A stretch of 64,000 nucleotides of DNA, taken from the NCBI GenBank assembly GCA_914767715.1, contig OU612067.1, forward strand, positions 3,286,001 through 3,350,000, in the 5' to 3' direction. The notes beneath the pieces are model-generated. The model was not told the DNA's origin and made no database searches. It saw nothing but the letters and a program-made list of their open reading frames with translations. The position numbers were made by a program, and so were the translations under genes. This document shows, piece by piece, positions 46,806 to 56,768 of this stretch (its first letter is position 1; every line of letters starts with the position of its first letter). This DNA is from Membranipora membranacea (lineage: Eukaryota > Bryozoa > Gymnolaemata > Cheilostomatida > Membraniporidae).

Positions 46806-48822
46806 AAATGAGTTTGGTTATAGAAAGAAGAAATATCCAGACTGGTACGCTGCCTCTCTAGAAACAATGGAACCTGTTGTGGAGAAGAAGAGGCTAGCAG
46901 TTTTGAGGATGAAGTGAAAGGATAGAACATGCTCGTGACAGGGGTGATGCAAAGACATCAAGGAAGCCACTGGGCCAGCGTCTCAATCTTGTTCTGTTCT
47001 AAGACAGAGGGATGGCTCAGTAATCACAGTCAATACTAGCAAACTCAACAGATGGATTGAACACTATAGTGAGCTGTACTCTAGTGAAAGCACTGTCTGT
47101 GCTGTCACACTGCAGGCACTACCGAGTGAGCAATCTCTGTCCTATCTAGACGAACCCCCTGACCTCGATGAAGTAGTGACTTCTGTGATGAATCTGAAAT
47201 GTAACAAAGCTGCGGGAGAAGATGCGATGCCAGGTGAACTGCTGAAAACAGAGATTACTGCTCTGGCAGTCCCACTTCACCATATGGTTTCCTCCTGCTG
47301 GTCTACTGGTACAGTCCCTCAAGAGTTCAAGGATGCAAAATACACAACTCTATATAAACAGAAAGGTGACAGAGGTGACTGTAAAAACTACCGCGGAATC
47401 TCCCTCCTGAGTGTCACTGGAAAGGTAGTAGCCAAACTTGTCCTCAACCGTCTTCATAAACTTGCAGAAGAGCTCTACCCAGAATCTCAATGTGGTTTCC
47501 CCCCTGGTAGATCGATGACTGACATTATATTTTGTGTCCCCCAGCTCATGGAGAACTCCAGAGAACAGTGCCAGCCATTACACATAGCCTTCATAGATCT
47601 GACCAAGGCTTTTGATCTTGTAGACCGAGATTCCCTATTCAAGGTACTGTCAAAGTCTGGATGCCCTCCGACTCTACTTTCTCTCATCAAATCATTCCAT
47701 ATAGGAATGAGAGGTAAGATCCAATACAATTTAGACGTATCTGACAGCTGTCCTGTCAATAGAGGTGTAAAGCAAGGCTGCGTCCTGGCACCAATACTCT
47801 TCGGTACTTACTTCAGAATAGCATTTGCAAAAGTCTCCAACAGAACCGGAGTTTCTCTGCTGACCAGAGATGATTGGAATTTCTTCTCACTTGCCAGATT
47901 CAAAGCAAAATCCAGAGTAAAAGAGTGTATTGTTCGTGAATTTCTGTATGCTGATGATGCAGCAATCTTTGCAACCTTGGCAGATCAGCTACAGAAACTG
48001 CTTGATGGCTTTGCCTCTGCTTGCAAGAAATTTGGTCTGACCATCAGCCTCAAGAAGACAGTCACTCCTTCAGTCAACCAAACCCATGAATTTCATATAA
48101 ATGAGACAACACTCCAACATGTCAACTCAATCACATACCTGGGCTCAACAATGACATCAAACCTGTCTTGACAAAGAACTCTCAACCAGATTGGGCAGAG
48201 CGGCCGCTATATTCGGTAAACTTGAGAAACGTGTATGGAGAAACAAACACCTCACCACTGGTACTAAAGTCAGAGTCTCTGAACCCTTGTTGTCAGTGTG
48301 CTCCTATATGGATCAGCCTCTTGGACAACATATCGCCGTCAAGAAGATCGACTGAGTGCTTTCCATACCAGGAATCTCAGAGCCATCCCATGTGTAATCT
48401 GGAAGGACAAGATGACAAATGAGACCCTATTCAGCATCACACACTCTCGTCCATTGTCAATCCAGCTGAAGTTTAACCGCCTTAGATGAACAGGTCATGC
48501 TCACAGGATGTCCAGATCCCTCCTGCCCCACAAACTGCTACACAGTGTGCTAAAGGAGGAAACTCGACCAATCGGAAGACCGCGTCTCTGCTACAAAGAT
48601 GTCTTGAAGAGAGATCTACGTGACTTCAACATCGACCCCACCTCCTGGACATCTGCCTGCTCGGACCGTGTTTCATGGCGCAGCAATCTCCACGAGGGTG
48701 CCAAATGTGACTAAGCTGCCAACTTCGAGAAGCTCAAAAGAAGGCGAAATCGCCTTTCTACAACTGACTGGTCCTCTTCCGCATAGTCGGCAACGACTGA
48801 AAGCTGCCTGAACTGAACTGAA
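46806..48822 (+). mobile_element. RTE-like non-LTR retrotransposon, 5'-truncated
   Basis: Translation begins GYRKKKYPDWYAA and, after stops near 46915-46990, a 331-residue frame (47176-48171) gives the RT: KNYRGISLLSVTGKVVAKLV, FIDLTKAFDLVDR, NRGVKQGCVLAPILF and REFLYADDAAIF. This closely follows the RTE-type consensus. A stop/frameshift at about 48170 separates the C-terminal part, which resumes in other frames (LSTRLGRAAAIFGKLEKRVW, then PIGRPRLCYKDVLKRDL). The 3' end is a short CTGAA tandem (48806-48822), as is usual for RTE 3' tails. Its 5' end abuts the 5' end of the minus-strand LINE, and its 3' end lies about 15 bp from the donor of the Cys-rich gene's exon 1. Confidence 0.9.
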
Positions 48823-48998
48823 TAGCTCTCAGCTTACCTGAAACCTTCTCCACACTTATCTCTGTAACCAAGACTTTCTACAGATCCAGTAGCAGCTGCT
48901 AAGACAAAGACAGACAGTATCAGTGTTAAAGCTCTCGTGTTGATGTTTGTTGTGTGTCACTGTAGATTAGACTTCTGCAGTTAACTGCAATGCATACA

Positions 48999-49006
48999 CT
49001 TATATA
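48999..49006 (-). promoter_or_regulatory. TATA box of the Cys-rich peptide gene
   Basis: Minus-strand TATATAAG lies about 55 bp upstream of the leader exon's first codon, leaving room for a start site near 48970 and a ~30-base 5' UTR. Assigned by position and sequence only. Confidence 0.5.
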
Positions 49007-49156
49007 TCAAACTTGAGACTGGACATGGGTACATAACAAGTACATATCCCAACTCATAACTCTCATCATGATGGAGTCATTATCCGTATCACTATTACAT
49101 AAATGACAGACTTCGTTCCATAATAATGCTACATTAAGTAACAAACAACATGGTTT

Positions 49157-49255
49157 GACTAGGCAGGACTGTCAGGTGTTTGAAAACAGCCGGTTCTAAT
49201 TTAAAATTCCAAGAATTCATCTGGTAGCCGAAGACATCAACAACACCTTATGTAA
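49157..49255. repeat. Direct repeat D, copy 1
   Basis: Aligns with 49857-49957: TTTGAAAAC, GGTTCTAATTT, TTCCAAGAATTC and CTCTGG/CATCTGG blocks in the same order. Function unknown. It may reflect a local duplication upstream of the Cys-rich gene. Confidence 0.65.
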
Positions 49256-50298
49256 CTAGTTTGACTGACTTTACGGCTTTAGAGAAAGTGAGCTTTGTGA
49301 AACTTACCAAAGTCTTACCTCAGTTTTACTAGCCAGAATAAATAGCTGTTGTCTCCCATGCCACAATGTTTTTACGCGAATGGCTCATCAACCATAATCA
49401 GATCTTGAACTCAGTTTTCCCAAATGTGGAGCGAGAATTTAAACCATTAGACCGATCAGGCTTGCATACTCAATGCCCTCATTCCAGTGTACTGCAGAAT
49501 GCTCAAAAAATCTTCCAAAAAAAATATCATAGTTTTCACTGGATATATGTTTGTAACTTGACTGAAACAGTCAAGTTTACCCTCTCCATTGTTAATATCC
49601 ATAAGAGATCTGGCGAGAAGAAATGCTTGCTCTAATATGCCACCTTTCAAACTTAGTCGGTAGTTGGCGAGACGGTGCAAATATCTTGCGCTTGAATATT
49701 GGCGACACCGGTTTTATAGATGGAGGCTAGCATTCTATAGAGAGTTGAGATGGAACATAGACATAGAAATATGTAGGCCCACCATTATCTGCAACAAAAA
49801 TACGTAAATGGCTAACTTCTTGTTATGACCATATTAAGAACAGTGAGAAAGTAAATTGTGTGACTATGCAGGCGAGTGTCTGGTTTTTGAAAACATACTG
49901 GTTCTAATTTGAATTCCAAGAATTCCTCTGGTTGCCAAAGACATTCACTACACCTCATGTTATCAATGAGAATCAATAATTGCAGTGTACAATTTATCGG
50001 GTTATGATTAAAGATATTATAGAAAATTCAAGTTCTGTTTAATGGAGATCCGCTCTTTATAACAGGATCATATAATAATAATTGATAAGACTTGAGTAAT
50101 ACAATATTGAAATTGTCAGACATCCTTTATATTTACATATATATTCATCATTAATATAACAATAAACAGTAAACAGGATACAAAATAGACATATATATAT
50201 ATATATTCATAAAAAGACTATTTACATGTCATTTTTTGGAGAATACATACTCTATAGGTTGTAAGAGAAGATAAAGGGACTGAATGACGCCACATCAT
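49256..50298. other. Intergenic; second copy of repeat D and a (TA)n run
   Basis: Repeat D copy 2 is at about 49857-49957. A (TA)n microsatellite lies at about 50192-50206. The two opposite frames at 49366-49680 have no recognised domain. Confidence 0.5.
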
Positions 50299-50426
50299 TC
50301 ATCTAAATGTAATTGAGTTTCTCCAGTGGCCACTACCATCTTGTGCTGTGTCTTGCCCGCTCTCATGTTGAGCCATTATGAAGTCACCTCGGAGGAGAGA
50401 TTTCTCATGAATGTTGAAAGCATCTC
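50299..50426 (-). CDS. Possible terminal exon downstream of the MPND-like gene
   Basis: After a good acceptor (TATTTCACAG, ending at 50427), a phase-1 frame reads DAFNIHEKSLLRGDFIMAQH and so on for about 42 codons, stopping at 50299. It could be the last exon of the MPND-like gene on the same strand, but the exon ending at 51423 finishes in phase 0, so a connecting exon would be needed. None was found; the interval holds a fold-back repeat. It may instead belong to another gene or be spurious. Confidence 0.35.
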
Positions 50427-50534
50427 CTGTGAAATAAAATATCCTCGTTTTTGATCAACACAACTGAGTGACATGATTAAAATTTTAAGCCGATATATAC
50501 TTTATTGCAACCATTACGTCAAATGCATACTTAG

Positions 50535-51000
50535 TATACGGCAATTTCCCCACCTCCCGTTATCCCACCATGCCATTTTCTCACCTGAACTTTTTTCCAC
50601 ACATCCATTCCCCCAGGACGTTTCCCCATCAGGGTGTTTCCCCAACCATCCATTTTCCTACCAGGACGCTTTCCCACCAATCCATTTTCAAATCAAAATT
50701 TTTTCCTAACAGGCTGTTTTCCGATCATGGCAAATTCCCACTGTGCCATTTTCCTAAAAATTCATGTTTCAACCAAGACAATTTTCCACTTGCCTTTTTC
50801 CCTTTTCAAAGGTTGAGCATTCAACTCCATGCTGGTAGCTTCTTTTTGTCTTTTCTTAGATTAATTCTAATGGCTCGTTGAGAAAATATCTAGGTAGTGA
50901 AATGGATTGGTGGGAAAACCTCCAGGGGGAAAAGGGCAGAGTGGGGAAACGACTTGGTGGAAAAACGATTTGGTGGGAATATGACATTGGGAAAATCGGG
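50535..51000. repeat. Fold-back element built of degenerate TTTTCCCACCA-type repeats
   Basis: 50535-50800 consists of variants of a ~20-bp unit with CCATTTTCCCACCA. At 50900-51000 the same unit appears inverted (GGATTGGTGGGAAAA, GATTTGGTGGGAA). This gives a minisatellite in both orientations around a short core, as in Foldback-type elements. The proline/phenylalanine-rich frames read from it are artefacts of the repeat. Confidence 0.7.
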
Positions 51001-51422
51001 CGGATCTTTTCTATTGTCCTTAGTTGGTTTCGCCACTGTAAACTTGATGAATATTTGCCTAATTTTATATCACCTCCCCCAGGGACCATTTAGAAAATAT
51101 TCGTTTCATAGCTGCATCTCATTTTTTGTTCAAGATAATCAACATCTTTTTCATCTGTAAAACTTAATTTGAAATATATCCTCAATTGTCAGGGTGCTTA
51201 AGATCTGGTACTGAAAGAGCTGCAGAATTCGCCGTCAAACGATGATAATGCGTAGCTACATCACAGCTGGATCCAATGAACAAACTGTGGGCAAAAATGA
51301 GAGCAGAATTTTTGTTATTCTAAGTTGTCCTCTAAATAAGTATTAAGGCTGATAACACATTAATGGATATGACCTACGAGATATGTGTGCCTCACCTCAT
51401 AATGTGATTATATATCTCTTAC

Positions 51423-54400
51423 CTGACCAGGCTGTGGGGGAGGTATATTAATATCTGCTGGATTTTCTAGTGACCATTGTACTGACTTTGGTTTACCACA
51501 TTTATCTGATAAACAGCCGAATCTCTCAGAGAACTTCTATAATACATCAAACATTCAACTTAACACAAGCCCAGACAACAACTATCAAACCTCCTCACAG
51601 TTGTCAATTATCTCACACTGGACATGATAGGCTTCTCCTTTTTAGATTATGATTATTTGGTTGTGATACTGAGATATAAATAAGAAAATGCAGATCTAAT
51701 ACGTAGTAGCACAACAGCTGGCGTTTTAAACCATCAGTCAGGTTTTCTCAAATGCCAGAGCTAAGCTGAGATCTGCGGACTCAGGCTGAGCAAGCGCCTG
51801 ACGACTTAGGCTAAGCTAGCGCCTAAGGACTCAGTCTAAAAAAGTGCTAGAGGACTTATGCTATGTAATTGCCTTGGGTTGGGGATTGACAAAGATACAT
51901 ACCAACTTAGGTGGAGATACAGTAAAACACATCATAGATATGGAGCTGTCATCTTCCATGTGCTTTCTTCCTATAAAAAAGAAATCATTCAAGATAATCA
52001 AAACAGGTACAAAAACTCATCTTCCCCTAAACATTAAATCTAAATAATAACAACTCAAATTTATCAATGAGACACTGTATATTTATAAATATGTGTGTGA
52101 CTATGAAAGTAAATTAATTTTCTCTGTTCAAGTTTGCAAAAGAAAAAGGGCTAGGTCTCCACTAGCAATCGACTTTGACATGGATTAGCATATAGCAGGT
52201 AGGGAGACTGAACAAGGGCTAGCGTCTTATAACTTTGAGTATCAATGACAAACAGTGTTGAAGATAATGGCTAGCGATATAGAATACATACAATGCATAA
52301 AACTCATACATTAGAAAATTGATGATATCAAAGTTATGATACATTAATCATCACATAACAGACGGAACTATGTAACGCTGGACAGATAACTATATGATCT
52401 CAATTACCCACCAATAATACAGGATACAATGGGCTGCTCTCTCACTCTTAGCTGGTAATTCATATGACACTCAACATCATAGACTGAGGGATAGTACGTC
52501 CTAGTGGGGTGACTGTGAAACCATCCAACTAAAACTTCACGGCTTCTGGAGATCTTAGACTTTGCACTGCTGTCTGTTTTGTCATAAACATTCTTTACAT
52601 GTAAGACTGGAAAATGAAAAACCAGAAAATAAATGAGAGAGTAATTCAACAGCAATCATAGTGGACACGCCATGGATCATCAATAGTTTGATCTGTAGTT
52701 AATAGGGCCTACATATAAACAAGACTTGGGATATCAGGATTCAATAGGAGAGTTTAAACAATAAGCTTGTCCAGTTCAGGTTGTCAGCTTCAGGTTCAGC
52801 GCACCCTAACCCAAATGGTTGTCAGTGGCCATAACTAAGTATCCAGTGACAATCACATGAAAGCCGAGGAAGTTTCAAATTTCAGTCATAAGGACTATCA
52901 ATTGTCACTCATATCCTCCAATTATTCTCAGCTTTTATTGCGAAGGGACATCCTGATATTTGTGTTGAACAAATAAAACATGATTAAATCTCACAGTTAG
53001 TTGCCCCCCATTCGGTGCCCTCGAGGGAGGGAGGAGCTTAGATAGCCACGACTTACTATTATGTAGGTGATTATATGTGCCTGATAAATATCCTGATATT
53101 TCCTCTTTAGAGTTAGCACTCATGTCAGCCTAAAGGTCAAATATAACAACCAAAGGTATAACATACATGTGCATACAATGTTGTATAATAAAAATATATA
53201 GCAATACCCCTAAAGAAAGGCAAAAACCCGAGGGTGCTTGAGGCTGGAACAATCAACCTTGAAAGCTTCCCCAGTGGGACTCGAACCCACATCTCCTGCG
53301 GCACCAATCACCTGGCAGTGAATAGCAAGTGCGCTAACCGGTTGCCAATTGCGCTTTCTCACTACCCCGTGGCAAACAACACCGCTTGTCATCTTAAGAC
53401 TTATTCTCCCTTGTTGACAGAGGGGACAACTTTGAAAGTATGCACTACAAATGATACAGATATCCCATAAACATTTAATAATAAATACGAAAGGAATTTA
53501 TATTTACATTTATATTACATGACTTGTGTCGCACCTTAATGCTAATGACATTAATCAGGGTTCCACAGTGGGTATGACATGACAGGGACATATCACACAC
53601 CTAACAGACCACACTGCTTGCAGATCGACTCTGAGTAAAGCTTACCATAGTTATACAGACATTTGGAGAGAAGAGAGCCTTCAGAGAGAATTCAGAACCG
53701 TCGCACCTGATCTGTGTAGCCATGTGTCTACAATCATAACAGAGATTAACTCTACATACAGTATAGGTTATCAAATGAGACTACAATATTGGTGGTCATT
53801 ACCAAAACCATCCCGCAGCTCTAGTATCTATCTTCGTTATAACAAAACTTTGTCTTTATTCAGTTTGCATGATTTTTTGTCTTACAGTTGAACTCAACAA
53901 TAAGATGTTTCCCTGTGTATAAATATATTACTTTTCCTATGAGGGACAGACTCGATATTCACAATTATCTGGCGGTGGAGCAGACATACAGCATACTTAC
54001 TTCTCATAATCAGCGAGAGGTAGTGCGGACATACTCGGGTAGAGAAGGTCTGTAGGGTTAGCTGGTTTTAGATCTACATTAGAGACTGAGGTGGAGCTCG
54101 GTGAGATACTGCAGGTAATAAATATAAACAATCATGAATTAAACAAAATAACTGAATCAATTACTTATTTTACTGAGCTAAATCAACTCACAGATTTCGG
54201 CAAAGTCATTACACAGTAGACGAAATAATCATTTCAGTGACAGGCCCATTTATAAAATACATGACAATAAGGAGGAACAGATAATTGAATGAAATACATA
54301 ATATATTATACATCGTTTAATCGTACCTGAGATTGAGTAATGGTGAAGGCTCAAACTTGGGTGTAGAGACTCGAGATCCTATCGCTGGCTAAAAACAAAT

Positions 54401-56768
54401 AATATAACATTTGATCACTATTTGTTTATCTTGATTAAAATCTTTGTCATATTGTACACCAAATATAGACTGGGATTCAGTTCAATAATTACAAAAACAA
54501 ACCAAAACTCCTCAGTCAATCAAAACAGGCCACAACACAAACACATGGGTCTGTTCAGAAATGCAGGATACTGGTATATGAGAAGATAACACAGCACAAT
54601 AATTATCAAACACAAATCAGAATACAGACGAGGCCTCATTGTTGGCCTGATTCTCAGGCTAACAGCATACCCTGAAGCAAGGGTCACAAGATATTGGATG
54701 CCTTAATGGAAAGGATGCAATCTCTGCATCATTTTATGTTATGTTACTGATAAAAACTCTCAAGAGCACATAAGATCATGCTTACAGTATTATGGGAGAT
54801 GGACAAGGTTGATAATGCAAGGTATACAATATTTGAATATATGATACATTGATACATGTACATAAGTAATAATGTGTACTCTCAGTTTGTAGGCAGGTTG
54901 GAACAAACCTTGGGGAAAACCAAACCCCAGTAGTCAATGGACTACAGTGGGTTTAACTACCGACTTTCAACTCTTGTGCGGTCAGAGACCAGCACTCTAA
55001 CTAACTGAACCACCTCCTACTCCTGAGTGAATTCAGGTTGTTGGTGAAATCTTTATATCATATTATACTATATTACGTTATATTATATGATACATATATA
55101 CACAAGAGGGACAAATGCGAAATCCTGATAGCTGCCACTTTAGTTTTAAGGCTATCCGAAAGGACCTAGATCTCTCTTCTCTATCCAGCACTAGATCAGT
55201 ATAAGCAGCATGAGAATAATATCATTTGACGAGCCAGAAGATACCATTTATGTGTATTTGAATCAAAATGCTACATGGTGTGTAGCTTGAGGCACAAATT
55301 AAATTAGTGATCATTTCTTGCAGTGCTCACTCCCTAATACACTAGTTGTATGGCTATCTAATGAACTTACAGTGAGAGTTAGAGGTGGTAAACTAGACGC
55401 TTCGGAGGCCATGTTTTCTTTCATCCACTTACTCTTGTATAAATCCAGTGACTTTCCTTTGTATCGAATCTGTAGAAAATCATCATTGAAAAAAAATCTT
55501 AGCAACTGCATTCTGGAGTAATTGTCTCATAATGACTTAATAACAACTTCTTGTGAACAAATAGTCATTATCATATGCTTAATAAATCACCATTAAGTGC
55601 CAAATATCAAGGGTCTACTCAGTTAAAGACAATCGTATCTCATCTCAAATGAAACCCAAGAGTATTAAAAGATCATATTTTCCAACTTGCAACATTCTTT
55701 GAAGTAAATAATTTTTATAACATACCGATCCCCAGCCACATCCAGATGTTTTAGCTGGGTTTATACTCTTCTTACATGTGATGGCCCAGGCGCTAGGTGT
55801 ACTGAACTGCTCTCCTGTATCGTTAGATCTAATCTTACCATTCTGTAAGAGATCAGCTGTCCTCACCACTCCCTATGAACATGTACATCACTCATTAATA
55901 TATATAAATAGTCTATCCAATTAGTTATATGTAGATTATTTTAACAGGCCATAACCGAATAATGCTCTTCCTACAGACTGTAAAATATTAGTCATTAATG
56001 GTGTTCTAGAAACATTGATATAAATAAGACATAGTTTCAAATAAATACCAATGGAATTTTTGCATGTGTGAAATTCTATCCAGCATGATCTGCTCCATTA
56101 TCTCAATTTATTTTTGTGTCAGGGAGGTAGAGGATTGGGATTAAGTACAGATATCAAAGGGTCGAGAGACATACCAGATATTTGACAGAGAGACATTTTA
56201 GCGCAGGATCCAACACACCATCCCTTATAAGCAGATCTAAGGTTATATTCTTACTCTTTACTGATTTACTGCATCCGTAAGCAAACATTCCAACTTCACC
56301 ACTCTCAGGCTAGGAAATAAACCGGACATGTACAGATATGACCACAGTAACATGTCACCAGAAGTATCTCTGTGGTGGGGTTGAGCTCAGATAGGTCTGA
56401 TATGGGAAGGAGAAAATGACAGCCAGTTGATTTGTTCATAGTACTGATGAGATAATACAGTCTGGGTTCAACAAGAAGTATGGGGGCAAAACACACTGGA
56501 CACTTTCAAGTAAACCAAATCCAGATAAGAAAAACTTCTTCTCCGACGACCGTCTAGCTTATCAGACTCCCCATCACACCATCAGCCTCACACTATCACA
56601 TACCATGTTACTGCTGGTCTGAGAATCTTCTCCCTCATAGCCTGTGATCTCCTGTTTGAGAACGCCACTGATGCTTGTAGATTTGGAGGTCAAAGGGTCA
56701 CTGACTGCGTTATCATCATCACCTTCTTCTCTCAGATAGGAAACTCTTCCTGTAGTACTATCCATCAT
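51423..56768 (-). CDS. MPND-like: MPND-like protein: RAMA domain plus JAMM/MPN metalloprotease domain
   Basis: Eleven exons splice without phase conflict: 56768-56604, 56309-56175, 55872-55726, 55469-55371, 54388-54327, 54108-54001, 53727-53646, 53129-53057, 52606-52412, 51970-51903, 51536-51423 (416 codons). Residues ~75-205 form a RAMA domain (ITLDLLIRDGVL, LLQNGKIRS, FSTPSAWAI, NPAKTSGCGWGS, IRYKGKSLDLY). A Ser/Pro linker follows. The MPN domain has the upstream Glu (KEEISGYLSG) and the JAMM signature GWFHSHPTRTYYPSVYD (HxHP...SxxD), so zinc ligands appear intact. Domain order is that of MPND, a nuclear protein of the JAMM family; its RAMA domain has been linked to adenine-methylated DNA. 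The C-terminus is unresolved: splicing to 51284-51261 would end after seven codons (FVHWIQL), while 50426-50299 is an alternative. SINEs lie in introns 4 and 7. Confidence 0.9.
51777..51875. repeat. ~25-bp tandem repeat, about 4 copies, MPND intron 10
   Basis: Units resemble GGACTCAGGCTGAGCAAGCG and GACTTAGGCTAAGCTAGCG, diverging towards the right. Intronic, non-coding. Confidence 0.75.
53219..53365 (-). mobile_element. tRNA-derived SINE in an MPND intron
   Basis: Minus strand: A-box-like TTGGCAACCGGTTAGCGC, then about 50 bases on a B-box GGGTTCGAGTCCC, then a non-tRNA tail (CTTTCAAGGTTGATTGTTCC). Its tail differs from that of the SINE pair at 54880 and 57777, so it is a separate family. Confidence 0.65.
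54880..55024 (-). mobile_element. tRNA-derived SINE, family S1, copy 1
   Basis: Minus strand begins AGGAGTAGGAGGTGG, has an A-box-like GTTCAGTTAGTTAGAG and a degenerate B-box (GGTAGTTAAACCC), and ends CCTGCCTACAAACTGAG. Head and tail both match the copy at 57777-57908. It lies in intron 4 of the MPND-like gene. Confidence 0.8.

Larger units (their letters stand above)
43654..48944 (-). pseudogene. Small secreted Cys-rich peptide gene, ATG position reads ATC
   Basis: Exon 1 (48944-48838) encodes a strong leader (LTLILSVFVLAAATG) and the first Cys. Exon 2 (43726-43654) joins in phase 2, adds four Cys (motif CDAGLTC and a final CYGDR) and stops. The AATAAA signal at 43606-43601 follows 48 bp later. 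The mature part would be about 38 residues with five Cys; family not identified. Upstream is a TATATAAG box (about 49006-48999). The codon where Met is expected, at 48944-48942, is ATC, and an in-frame TGA lies just upstream with no ATG between. So this is either a start-loss allele/pseudogene or a sequence error. The ~5.1-kb intron consists largely of two LINEs inserted in opposite directions. Confidence 0.55.

Noticed and set aside
47487-47759. 90-residue minus-strand frame
   Set aside because: Antisense to the RTE-like RT core, hence an artefact.
50473-50881. Pro/Phe/His-rich frames that look like a repetitive protein
   Set aside because: They are translations of the TTTTCCCACCA minisatellite and appear in several frames at once.
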